From Pseudomonadota bacterium (GTDB taxonomy: Bacteria; Myxococcota_A; UBA796; CAJQPC01), in the NCBI GenBank assembly GCA_024228935.1, contig JAAESX010000148.1:1-64000 (forward strand): a stretch of DNA of 64,000 nucleotides, given 5' to 3'. Made by a program: the position numbers and the translations under genes. Shown here in pieces: positions 1-6,867 of this stretch (the stretch's first letter is position 1; the number at the start of each line of letters is the position of its first letter). Under the pieces are notes generated by a model that saw only the letters and a program-made list of their open reading frames with translations, was not told the DNA's origin and did not search any database.

Positions 1-195
1 AAGAAGGCCGCTCCCAAGAAGGCCGCTCCCAAGAAGGCCGCTCCCAAGAAGGCCGCTCCCAAGAAGCCCGCTCCCAAGAAGCCCGCTCCCAAGAAGCCCG
101 CTGCGAAGAAGCCCGCTCCCAAGAAGGCTCCCGCCAAGAAGCCCGCTGCGAAGAAGCCCGCTGCGAAGAAGCCCGCTGCGAAGAAGGCCGCTCCG
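1..195 (+). repeat. 15-bp tandem repeat encoding KK(A/P)A(P/A)
   Basis: Thirteen consecutive 15-bp units, the first four identical (AAGAAGGCCGCTCCC), later ones varying at one to four positions. They encode the basic tail of the flanking gene. The array continues off the left edge, so its copy number is unknown. Identical units would allow slippage and tail-length variation. Confidence 0.95.
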
Positions 196-486
196 GCGAA
201 GAAGGCTGCGGCGCCCAAGAAGTCCGGCGTGAAGCTGAGCATCTCCTTCGAGGAGACCCCCAACCCGAACGCGATGAAGTTCTCGCTCGGCGCCAAGGTC
301 TTCGACAAGGCCGTCTCGTGGACCGCCGGCAAGGACGACACCGCCCTGGCCAAGGCGCTGCTCAGCATCCCGGGCGTGAAGTCGGTCTTCGCGGTCAATG
401 ACTTCGTGACCGTCACGAAGGACGACTCGGCGATCTGGGGCAGCCTGACCAAGCCGGTCGTCGACGCGCTCACGCAGAACCTGTGA
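1..486 (+). CDS. Nfu/NifU N-terminal-domain protein with histone H1-like Lys/Ala/Pro tail (5' end outside window)
   Basis: The reading frame is open from base 1, so the true start lies upstream; 161 residues are visible. Residues 1-75 or so are a low-complexity KKAAP/KKPAA tail like that of histone H1-like bacterial proteins. Residues 78-161 match the Nfu/NifU N-terminal domain: they begin LSISFEETPNPNAMKFSLG and carry the usual NPNAMKF core. In other bacteria this domain precedes a CxxC Fe-S scaffold domain, but here the protein ends at the N domain with no cysteine at all, so Fe-S transfer is not supported. The tail would bind DNA or another polyanion (inference). The stop overlaps the GTG start of the next gene by 4 bp. 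An in-frame GTG at 229 would give a tail-less 85-residue product, but the tail is in frame and codon-consistent. Confidence 0.85.
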   Translation, partial: KKAAPKKAAPKKAAPKKAAPKKPAPKKPAPKKPAAKKPAPKKAPAKKPAAKKPAAKKPAAKKAAPAKKAAAPKKSGVKLSISFEETPNPNAMKFSLGAKVFDKAVSWTAGKDDTALAKALLSIPGVKSVFAVNDFVTVTKDDSAIWGSLTKPVVDALTQNL

Positions 487-1163
487 AGCGCACGACGGGG
501 ATCGTCCTCGTCGTCGTCCTCGCGCTCGCCACCGCTGGTGTCGCCGCGTGGTGGAGCCAGCGCGGACCCGCCCCCATCGAGCACGTCGTCGTTCGCGGTG
601 ACACGCTCTCCAAGCTCGCAAAGCGGTACGACGTCACCGTCGGCGACCTGCGCTCCTGGAACGGGATCCAGGGTGATCTGATCGAGGTCGATCAGGTCCT
701 CCTCATCCACCTCGAGGAGCCGCCCGAGGTCGCCGTGACGACGCCCACCTCGTCGGGAACCCGGAAGCGCCGTCCGACGACGTCCGGCAGTCCGTCCCCC
801 GAGCCGACGTCCACCCTGACGATGCCCTCGCCCGAGTCCTGCGTGGAGCTCGTCGACGACCTGGGCGAGGAGGGCATGGTCGCCAGCGAGGGCCTCAATC
901 GCATGCAGGTCAAGTCCGCGCTGGACGCCGTCCTGCCGCACGCCCTGAGCTGTCCCAGCGGTGACCTGACCGAGGTCCGCATCGTCTTCGAGCTGACGGT
1001 GGGCTGCAACGGACTGGTGGATCGCGTGGTGGTCGAGGACGACGACTTCGCTCCGGCCGAGTTCGTCGACTGCGTCGCTGAGACACTGCGGTACGCCGAC
1101 TTCCCAGGCCACGACATGCCGGACGGCATGACCTTCCAGTACCCTGTGACCGCCAGCTGGTAG
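483..1163 (+). CDS. LysM-domain protein with TonB/AgmX-like C-terminal domain
   Basis: 226 residues from a GTG start coupled (GTGA) to the preceding stop. Residues 5-23 are a membrane segment or uncleaved signal anchor. Residues 35-80 form a LysM peptidoglycan-binding module with the typical GDTLSKLAKRY start. A Ser/Thr/Pro linker of about 30 residues follows. The last 110 residues resemble the TonB/AgmX/PglI C-terminal domain seen in many myxobacterial envelope proteins, with four cysteines (SCVELV, LSCPSG, VGCNGL, VDCVAE) that could form two periplasmic disulfides. A role bridging inner membrane and cell wall is inferred from this architecture. The LysM call is strong; the C-terminal assignment is weaker. 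Confidence 0.8.
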   Translation: MKRTTGIVLVVVLALATAGVAAWWSQRGPAPIEHVVVRGDTLSKLAKRYDVTVGDLRSWNGIQGDLIEVDQVLLIHLEEPPEVAVTTPTSSGTRKRRPTTSGSPSPEPTSTLTMPSPESCVELVDDLGEEGMVASEGLNRMQVKSALDAVLPHALSCPSGDLTEVRIVFELTVGCNGLVDRVVVEDDDFAPAEFVDCVAETLRYADFPGHDMPDGMTFQYPVTASW

Positions 1164-1239
1164 CCGCATCGACCCTCTCGCAGCCCTGAAGAGACTCCCG
1201 TTCCCGGCCCGCGCCGGCCTGTGGTCGACCCTGCTGTCC

Positions 1240-2922
1240 GTGCTGCTGACGTTCCCGGCGCTGTTCCACCTGGGTGGGCAGGCGCTGGGCTCTCCCCACG
1301 GCGATGGGATGAAGCACATCTGGACGGTCTGGTGGATCCGCCAGGAGCTGCTCGGCGAGTACCGCTTCCCCTTCGGGACCGAGCTGCTGAACTACCCCGT
1401 GGGGATGGAGCTCTACCCCATCGAGCCCCTGAACGGCCTGTTCGTGACGGTGTTCGGGCTGGTCGGGCTCGTCGCCTCGGCCAACCTGGCGGCGCTGGTC
1501 AACCTGACCCTCGTCGGGTTCGTCGGCGCGCTCTTCGGCCGCGAGCTCTCCAAGGACGACTGGGGCGGGCTCGCAACCGGCACGCTGCTACAGGGCAGCG
1601 CCTTCGCCGCATTCACCATCCACGTCGGCGTCGGCGAGCTGCAGCACTTCTGGTGGCTGCCTCTGGGCGCCTGGGCCTGGATGCGGTTGCGGCGACTGCT
1701 GGGCTGGAAGGAAGCCGTACTGCTCGGACTGTCGCTGGCCGGCGCCACGCTGTCCTGCTTCTATCACGGGTTCTTCCTTGCCCTGACCGTTGCCGTCTTG
1801 AGCCTGTGCACGCTGTGGCTGGGGCGCCGAACCCCCGCTCTCCTGGCTCGCTACGCGGTGGCCGCCGGGCTCGGACTGGCGCTCATCGTGCCGGTCATGC
1901 GCGCCTTCGCCAGCAGCTATGCGGCCAGCGATGCGCCCACCGTGGGCCTGAGCGAGTGGGTCCTCGGCGACCACGGCCAGCCCATCACCGACCCCGAGCT
2001 CGCTCGCCTCGAGGTCACCGATCTGGTCGTCCCGGCGCGGGACGAGCGCGCGACCACCAACCCCCAGGTCCTGGGCTACGGCGGCGGGCGCTACCTGGGC
2101 ATCCTGGCCCTCGGGCTGCTGCTGGCCGGCGTGGTGCGCGACCCGAAGCGTGGCCTGCCCTGGCTCGCCGCCGCCATCGTCGGCGTGCTGTTCGCCACCG
2201 GCTCGTTCTGGACCGTCGATGGGGTGACCGTCGGGGCCGACACGGGGACCCGCATTCGGCTGCCGTTCTTCTACCTGAACCGCCTGCTGGCGTATGTCGG
2301 CGAGGGGATCAACTTCCCCGTCCGATTCCTCGCCATCACGGTGCTCTCCATCGGGGCCAGCGCCGCCCTGCTGACGCGATCGCTCACCAAGGGACGGCCG
2401 CTGGTGTTCGGGCTGGCCGTCCTCTGCGTGCTGGACGTCGCCGTAAACCAGCTGGACCCTCGCCCGGCCGCGCGCTTCGAGCTCGAGTCGTTCCCGGAGC
2501 TCGAGGCGCTCGCCGCCGAGGATGCGCCCGTCGTCGATCTCACCATCGCGTTCCGACCCGACAGCTACGCCCGCCGCGCGAGCCTCTCGGCCCAGACACT
2601 CCACGAGCAGCCCATCCAGGCCGTTCCGCTCGAGCGCATCGAGTACTTCGCCACCGAAGGCACCGACCTGGTCGGCTCGCTGGCACTGGTCCAGGCGCTC
2701 TCAGCGGCCGCGGATCGCAACACCCCGGTCGTCCTGGACGGCGTCGACGCGACCGCCGACCTCACGACGCTCTACGACGCTGGCTTTCGCAAGCTGATGG
2801 TCCTCGGCACGGGCGACGACCGGCGGCTCCCGCCGACCGTCTGCGCCACGCTCGACGAGCTGGCCGGACCGCCGAGCATCGACGGGCTGGCCGTGCGCGT
2901 CTGGGACATCCCCGCGCCCTGA
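1240..2922 (+). CDS. GT-C-like multispanning membrane protein
   Basis: 560 residues with roughly ten hydrophobic segments in the first 420 and a soluble C-terminal part. The first external loop carries the motif GDGMKHIWTVWW, resembling the Asp-containing first loop of GT-C fold glycosyltransferases that use polyprenyl-phosphate sugars. Two further proteins of the same type lie at 12902 and 14757, with D...H.W..GW/WW in the equivalent loop. Enzymatic role is inferred from fold only; no substrate can be named. The start is uncertain: the frame is open upstream to 1150 and residues such as LAALKRLPFPARAGLW read like coding sequence, so a non-ATG start (for example CTG at 1186) is possible. Confidence 0.7.
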   Translation: MLLTFPALFHLGGQALGSPHGDGMKHIWTVWWIRQELLGEYRFPFGTELLNYPVGMELYPIEPLNGLFVTVFGLVGLVASANLAALVNLTLVGFVGALFGRELSKDDWGGLATGTLLQGSAFAAFTIHVGVGELQHFWWLPLGAWAWMRLRRLLGWKEAVLLGLSLAGATLSCFYHGFFLALTVAVLSLCTLWLGRRTPALLARYAVAAGLGLALIVPVMRAFASSYAASDAPTVGLSEWVLGDHGQPITDPELARLEVTDLVVPARDERATTNPQVLGYGGGRYLGILALGLLLAGVVRDPKRGLPWLAAAIVGVLFATGSFWTVDGVTVGADTGTRIRLPFFYLNRLLAYVGEGINFPVRFLAITVLSIGASAALLTRSLTKGRPLVFGLAVLCVLDVAVNQLDPRPAARFELESFPELEALAAEDAPVVDLTIAFRPDSYARRASLSAQTLHEQPIQAVPLERIEYFATEGTDLVGSLALVQALSAAADRNTPVVLDGVDATADLTTLYDAGFRKLMVLGTGDDRRLPPTVCATLDELAGPPSIDGLAVRVWDIPAP

Positions 2923-2925
2923 GCG

Positions 2926-4623
2926 TCAGCCCTTGAAGGCCGCCAGCGCGACGCCAACCAGCTTGCCCCAGCCGGGCTCCGACTCCATCTCGACCAGCTT
3001 CTTGCCCAGGCCGGACAGGTTCTTGTGGTCCGAGAACCAGACCGGCGGCGGCGCGATGCGGAACGGCGCCCGCACGACCGACTTCTGGGGATGGTCGAGC
3101 AGGAAGCTGTTGTGCACGACGCCCGTGCCCGAGCGGATGTCCTTGGGCGTGTGGCCGGGGAACGCACCCCAGGTCGTGTTCACGAGCCCGTAGATGAGGC
3201 CGGCCCAGCAGTTCACCGCGATGCCGCCGTAGCGGAGCTCGGCGATGGCCGTGTCGAACTCGGCCGCGTGGGCCTTCTCGGTCTTCGGGTGGATGGCGAC
3301 CATGCAGGACAGCGTGCCCCAGCACTCGTCGTTGGCGAAGTCCACGGCCTGGCGCAGGAACTCACCCGGCGTCGAGCAGTCCAGATCGACGTGCGCGAGG
3401 ACGCCGCAGAAGGCCTCGTTCGTGAGCGCGTACTCGCCGGCCTCGGCCTTGACGTCCGGGATGAACGTCCAGGGCACGATCTCCTCGCCGGTCTGACCGA
3501 GCACCTCGGCCTGCGGGTAGTTCGAGATGAAGCCGTCGTAGCGCTGCTGGGCGCCCGGGTAGTAGGCCTTCCGGGGCGGCGCGTCGCGGAGCGCCTTGCG
3601 GAGCTGGGCCAGGAACGCGTCCCGCTTGTCCCAGCCGCGCGCCAGGATGACCACCTTGGCGGCGTTGCAGTTGAACGAGCCGTTCTGCGTGACCATGCCG
3701 GCGACGCTCTTGGCCTGGTACTCGAGGTCGGACTCGGACCAGGGACCGGGGACCACGAGCACCGGCGTGACGCAGCCGAGTTCGGCCGTGAAGGGCCGGG
3801 TGTTGACGGGCTCGTCGGCCTCCTTACGGCGCGCGGCCTCGACGGGATCCGGGCCCCAGACGATGGCGTCGTAGGTCCGGTCCGAGCCGGTGACGTGCAG
3901 CGTGTCGATGCAGTCGTGCGTGGTCAGGTGCTTGCCGACCTCGACCCCGCCGTAGACCACCGCCAGGAAGCCATCGTCGACGAGCGCCTTGAAGGCCTTC
4001 TCGATGTGCGGCCCGGCGTGCTCGTTCACGGGGTTCATCTTGAGGATGCAGACCTCGTCCTCGACGAACAGCTTGTAGAGCACGTCCATCGGCGCGATCG
4101 AGGCCACGTTGCCGGCGCCGAGCACCAGGCCCACGGCCCCCTCGCCCTTGGGCTCGCGGTAGATGCGGCCCTGGGTCGCGGACTTGCCCGGCTCGAGCCA
4201 GACCTCGGCCGAGTGGCCCGTGAACATCAGCTTGTCCTGGATGTTCGTGGGGAAGACCTTGACCACGACCTGGCCGTCGGGCCGGGTGACGACGCCGGGC
4301 AGCGCGGGCTGGCCGTTGGCCTCGAGCGCCTCGACGAAGAGCCGGGCGTTGCGCACGGTCGTGGTGACCGCGGCGAGCCACTCCTCGCCGGTGAGCGGGC
4401 TGTCCGAGGGGATGCCCTTCTTGCGGCAGCCGTCCGCGACCATCGCCGGAGCGACCTCGTTCATGCCGCGGATGACGTCCTGCAGGTACTCGATCCGCTT
4501 CGGGATGCTGACCTGGACCCAGGCGGCCTTCCGCTCGGACAGGCGCTGGGCATACGCGTCGCACTGCTCGAGCGTGGTCGGCGTGATCGAGGCGGGGGGC
4601 TCGGGGAAGGACGGGCTGGCCAT
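2926..4623 (-). CDS. Aldehyde dehydrogenase superfamily protein
   Basis: 565 residues from ATG 4623. The ALDH fold is recognisable: a cofactor-binding stretch around VGLVLGAGNVASIAPMDVL, the ELGCVTP segment at the position of the general-base Glu loop, and the catalytic cysteine in NGSFNCNAAK. The N-terminal part (ERKAAWVQVSIPKRIEYLQ) is longer than in classical NAD-dependent ALDHs, and the family is divergent; substrate unknown. A longer reading to 4737 exists but would run into the spacer after the upstream gene, so ATG 4623 is preferred. It lies 46 bp downstream of the haem-lipoprotein gene on the same strand and may share its transcript. It ends 3 bp from the convergent membrane-protein gene. 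Confidence 0.85.
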   Translation of the reverse strand: MASPSFPEPPASITPTTLEQCDAYAQRLSERKAAWVQVSIPKRIEYLQDVIRGMNEVAPAMVADGCRKKGIPSDSPLTGEEWLAAVTTTVRNARLFVEALEANGQPALPGVVTRPDGQVVVKVFPTNIQDKLMFTGHSAEVWLEPGKSATQGRIYREPKGEGAVGLVLGAGNVASIAPMDVLYKLFVEDEVCILKMNPVNEHAGPHIEKAFKALVDDGFLAVVYGGVEVGKHLTTHDCIDTLHVTGSDRTYDAIVWGPDPVEAARRKEADEPVNTRPFTAELGCVTPVLVVPGPWSESDLEYQAKSVAGMVTQNGSFNCNAAKVVILARGWDKRDAFLAQLRKALRDAPPRKAYYPGAQQRYDGFISNYPQAEVLGQTGEEIVPWTFIPDVKAEAGEYALTNEAFCGVLAHVDLDCSTPGEFLRQAVDFANDECWGTLSCMVAIHPKTEKAHAAEFDTAIAELRYGGIAVNCWAGLIYGLVNTTWGAFPGHTPKDIRSGTGVVHNSFLLDHPQKSVVRAPFRIAPPPVWFSDHKNLSGLGKKLVEMESEPGWGKLVGVALAAFKG

Positions 4624-4669
4624 TTTCGACTCCGGGGCGAGCCGCGTACCTAACGCATCCGTGCCCAGA

Positions 4670-5233
4670 TCAACGGACGGGCACGTCCGCCCAGGCCACG
4701 CCTCGCAGATCGCCGACCGCGTAGCCGGTGGCGGCATCGTCGGGGTACCGCTCGCCCAGGATGGTCTGCACCTCGGCGCCGATCTCGGTGCCGTGACACG
4801 TCAGGCAGGCAGGCTCGATGGTGATGGGCTTCAACACCCGAGCGCGTCCGTCCACGACCTCGGACAGCCCGGCCGTCGAGGCGTCGGCGTCGGCGAGCCA
4901 CGCCCGCACCCAGTCGGGCCCTTCGTTCGCCGGGTTGCGGAGCTTCGAGGAGCTACGCCCCACGCTGCCCCCACTGGACGCGGACAGCGCCGCGGTGAGG
5001 GCCTGGGCCTCGGTCGAGCAGACCTCGACGGCCGCCACGGGGCCTCGCGCCTTCAGCTCTTCGGAGAGACGCGAGCGGAAGGACTGCCCGAGCTCCGAGA
5101 GGAGACCGTTGGCGTCAGCGAGCGCCTTGGCCTCGGCCTTGGAGTCCCGAGGGGCGGCCGGTGGCGCCTCGGCCACGGGCGCGGGAGCGGGAGCGGGGTC
5201 GGACGAGCACGCGATCAGGACGGCGAGGAGCAT
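4670..5233 (-). CDS. Tll0287-like (DUF3365) c-haem lipoprotein
   Basis: 187 residues. The start MLLAVLIAC is an extremely short lipoprotein signal (eight residues before the lipid-modified Cys), followed by an Ala/Pro-rich linker. The rest matches the DUF3365/Tll0287 family: AVEVCSTEAQALTAAL, then GRSSSKLRNPANEGPDWV, then the haem-binding CLTCHG. One covalently bound haem c on the periplasmic face of a membrane is expected. In other bacteria this domain is often a redox sensor domain; here it stands alone. The gene is divergent from the YeeE-like pair (31 bp between starts). Confidence 0.85.
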   Translation of the reverse strand: MLLAVLIACSSDPAPAPAPVAEAPPAAPRDSKAEAKALADANGLLSELGQSFRSRLSEELKARGPVAAVEVCSTEAQALTAALSASSGGSVGRSSSKLRNPANEGPDWVRAWLADADASTAGLSEVVDGRARVLKPITIEPACLTCHGTEIGAEVQTILGERYPDDAATGYAVGDLRGVAWADVPVR

Positions 5234-5264
5234 GCGCGCTGTCTATCTCGTTAGGTGACCCCCC

Positions 5265-5648
5265 ATGCTCGCCGCGCTGCTCACCGACACCTGGCCCGTC
5301 TTCCTGGGCGCGGCGGTGCTCGGCGCCTGGTGGCTGTTCCTGGGCGCGTCGCGCCCCCGACTCGGCGGCCTGCCGGGGAGCTGGGGCGTGGCGATCGGGC
5401 TGGTGCTCGGGGGCCTGGTCTCCCAGGTCGTCTCAGGCCGGTTCAGTCCCAGCCTCGACCTGCCCCTCTGGGATCAGGCTCTCGTCCCGTGGACATGGCT
5501 GAAGCTGGCGGTGCTTCTGATCGCCGGCATCCTGTTGGGCTTCGGTGCCGCACGCATGCGCGGCTTCACAGCACGCAGCCTCCTGGTCGCGCTGGCGACC
5601 GCGGTCGTCGTGGCGAACACGCTGTTCCTCGTCGGAGGGTGGCTGTGA
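5265..5648 (+). CDS. YeeE/YedE-like membrane protein, first half, lacking the conserved cysteine
   Basis: 127 residues with three or four hydrophobic segments. The segment LLIAGILLGFGAARMRG aligns with the YeeE/YedE signature (GFLxGFGxRLAGGCTSGH), but GGCTSGH is replaced by RGFTARS, so the cysteine used by thiosulfate transporters is absent and about 15 residues are missing after it. The stop overlaps the GTG start of the second half by 4 bp, the usual arrangement of split YeeE/DUF6691 pairs. Membrane location is certain; transport of thiosulfate or another sulfur species is doubtful without the cysteine. Confidence 0.65.
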   Translation: MLAALLTDTWPVFLGAAVLGAWWLFLGASRPRLGGLPGSWGVAIGLVLGGLVSQVVSGRFSPSLDLPLWDQALVPWTWLKLAVLLIAGILLGFGAARMRGFTARSLLVALATAVVVANTLFLVGGWL

Positions 5649-5992
5649 GGTCGGTCCTGATCGGCGCCGTGACCGGGTGGATCCTGGCCCGAAGCGGGCT
5701 CGCGTCCTCTGAGGACGTGCTCCACGCCCTGCTCTTCGTCGATCCGAGCGCCGCGCTCGTAACCCTGGGAGCCCTCGTGGCGGCCCTCCTCATCGGCCCG
5801 GTCCACCGCGGTCCGACCTGGCCCGCGCTGCTCTTCGGTGTCGGCGTGGGGGTGACGGGGGCCCTTCCCGTGACCACATTCGTCCAGGTGGGCGAGGGAC
5901 GGCTGGCCGCAGTCGCTCTCCTCGCGGGCGTCGGCGTGGGCGCCTGGCTCGGTCGGGCTCGTCAAGATGAGGACTATTCACGAGATAAATGA
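5645..5992 (+). CDS. DUF6691/YeeE-like membrane protein, second half, lacking the conserved cysteine
   Basis: 115 residues from GTG 5645, translationally coupled to the first half. VLIGAVTGWILARSGLAS followed by VDPSAALVTLGAL fits the DUF6691 pattern (GLxLGxSGMxxPxxVxGFLD...DPSL). The second signature, usually GxGWGLAGFCPGPA, reads GVGVGVTGALPVTT, with Leu in place of Cys. Together with its partner it would form the two-repeat YeeE/YedE fold in the inner membrane. Loss of the cysteine in both halves argues for a changed function rather than random decay, as both frames are intact. Confidence 0.65.
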   Translation: MRSVLIGAVTGWILARSGLASSEDVLHALLFVDPSAALVTLGALVAALLIGPVHRGPTWPALLFGVGVGVTGALPVTTFVQVGEGRLAAVALLAGVGVGAWLGRARQDEDYSRDK

Positions 5993-6046
5993 AATCTCTG
6001 ATGGTCATACGGCGTCTTGTGGGTACTTGTTGTCCAGGAGCCTTCA

Positions 6047-6259
6047 ATGACCTTCGTCACCGACCCCATGAGCCTCGCTCTCGCCCTTGGACTCCTCGGC
6101 CCCGCGGCTGTGGATGAGCACGGCGTGTTCGACGACGGTCGCATCGACGCCAGCGCCGAGAAGGCCGACCTGGCCCGCGCGCTCGCGGACCGGCTGGACG
6201 CCCAGGTGGACGACAACGACGAGGTCGTCCTGACGCAGACCTACACGCTCGACGCGTAG
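6047..6259 (+). CDS. Small acidic exported protein, function unknown
   Basis: 70 residues from ATG 6047, preceded by CAGGAG at a suitable distance. The N-terminus (MTFVTDPMSLALALGLLGPA) may be a weak signal peptide; the remainder is rich in Asp and Glu. No family recognised. The upstream spacer 5993-6046 is unusually AT-rich for this window and probably holds the promoter. The 3' end overlaps the convergent phosphorylase gene by 19 bp. Confidence 0.5.
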   Translation: MTFVTDPMSLALALGLLGPAAVDEHGVFDDGRIDASAEKADLARALADRLDAQVDDNDEVVLTQTYTLDA

Positions 6260-6867
6260 TCCGACAGGGCGCGCTCGAGCTCCGGCGCCAGATGCTCGCC
6301 GACGAGCAGCGCAGCCAACGCCTTGAAGCGCATCACCGCCAGCGGCCCCGGATCCGAGAGGTCCAGCCCTCCCCCACCGGCCAGGTCGCTGACGACCTTG
6401 ACCGCGTGGAACTCGAGCCCGCGCGACGCGGCCCGGACACCCGAGGCCTCCATCTCGCAGACGTGAACGCCCTGGGCGGCGAGCTCGTCCCGCCACGACG
6501 CGCTCGCCACGGCCCGCCGAACCGTGATGAGGTTCACCCCGCGCAGCCCCGGCAGCACATCCGCCGGCGACACCGACTCGCTGATCCGGACGCTCGCGGC
6601 CCCGACGACCGAGCCGACGGGCAGGTCGTCCGAGATGGCGCCGCACGTGCCGAAGCTCACGACGTGGCTCGGACGCCAGCGCTGGACCGCCTCCCGTGTC
6701 CGACGCTCGGCCTTGTCGGGACCGACGCCGACCCGCAGCACCGCGACCTGTTCGCCCCCGAGCTCGCCCTCGATCAGTCGATGCGAGAGCATCCGGACCC
6801 GCCGCACCCGCTGGATCAGCGGCAGCGTCTCAGCCGCCAGGGCTCCGGCCAGGAGCCAGCGCCTCAC
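6241..6867 (-). CDS. Nucleoside/purine phosphorylase superfamily protein (MTAN-like)
   Basis: 208 residues from GTG 6867, overlapping the transporter stop (GTGA). The fold signature is visible: SFGTCGAISDDLPVGSVV (base-binding strand-loop), CEMEASGVRAA (Met-Glu pair contacting the ribose) and KVVSDLAGG (the catalytic Asp position). Members cleave the N-glycosidic bond of adenosine-type nucleosides, and one branch is associated with hopanoid gene clusters. No hopanoid gene is visible here, so the substrate stays open. It is the last gene of the four-gene minus-strand operon. A longer reading to 6921 would sit inside the transporter gene and is not preferred. Confidence 0.75.
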   Translation of the reverse strand: MRRWLLAGALAAETLPLIQRVRRVRMLSHRLIEGELGGEQVAVLRVGVGPDKAERRTREAVQRWRPSHVVSFGTCGAISDDLPVGSVVGAASVRISESVSPADVLPGLRGVNLITVRRAVASASWRDELAAQGVHVCEMEASGVRAASRGLEFHAVKVVSDLAGGGGLDLSDPGPLAVMRFKALAALLVGEHLAPELERALSDYASSV

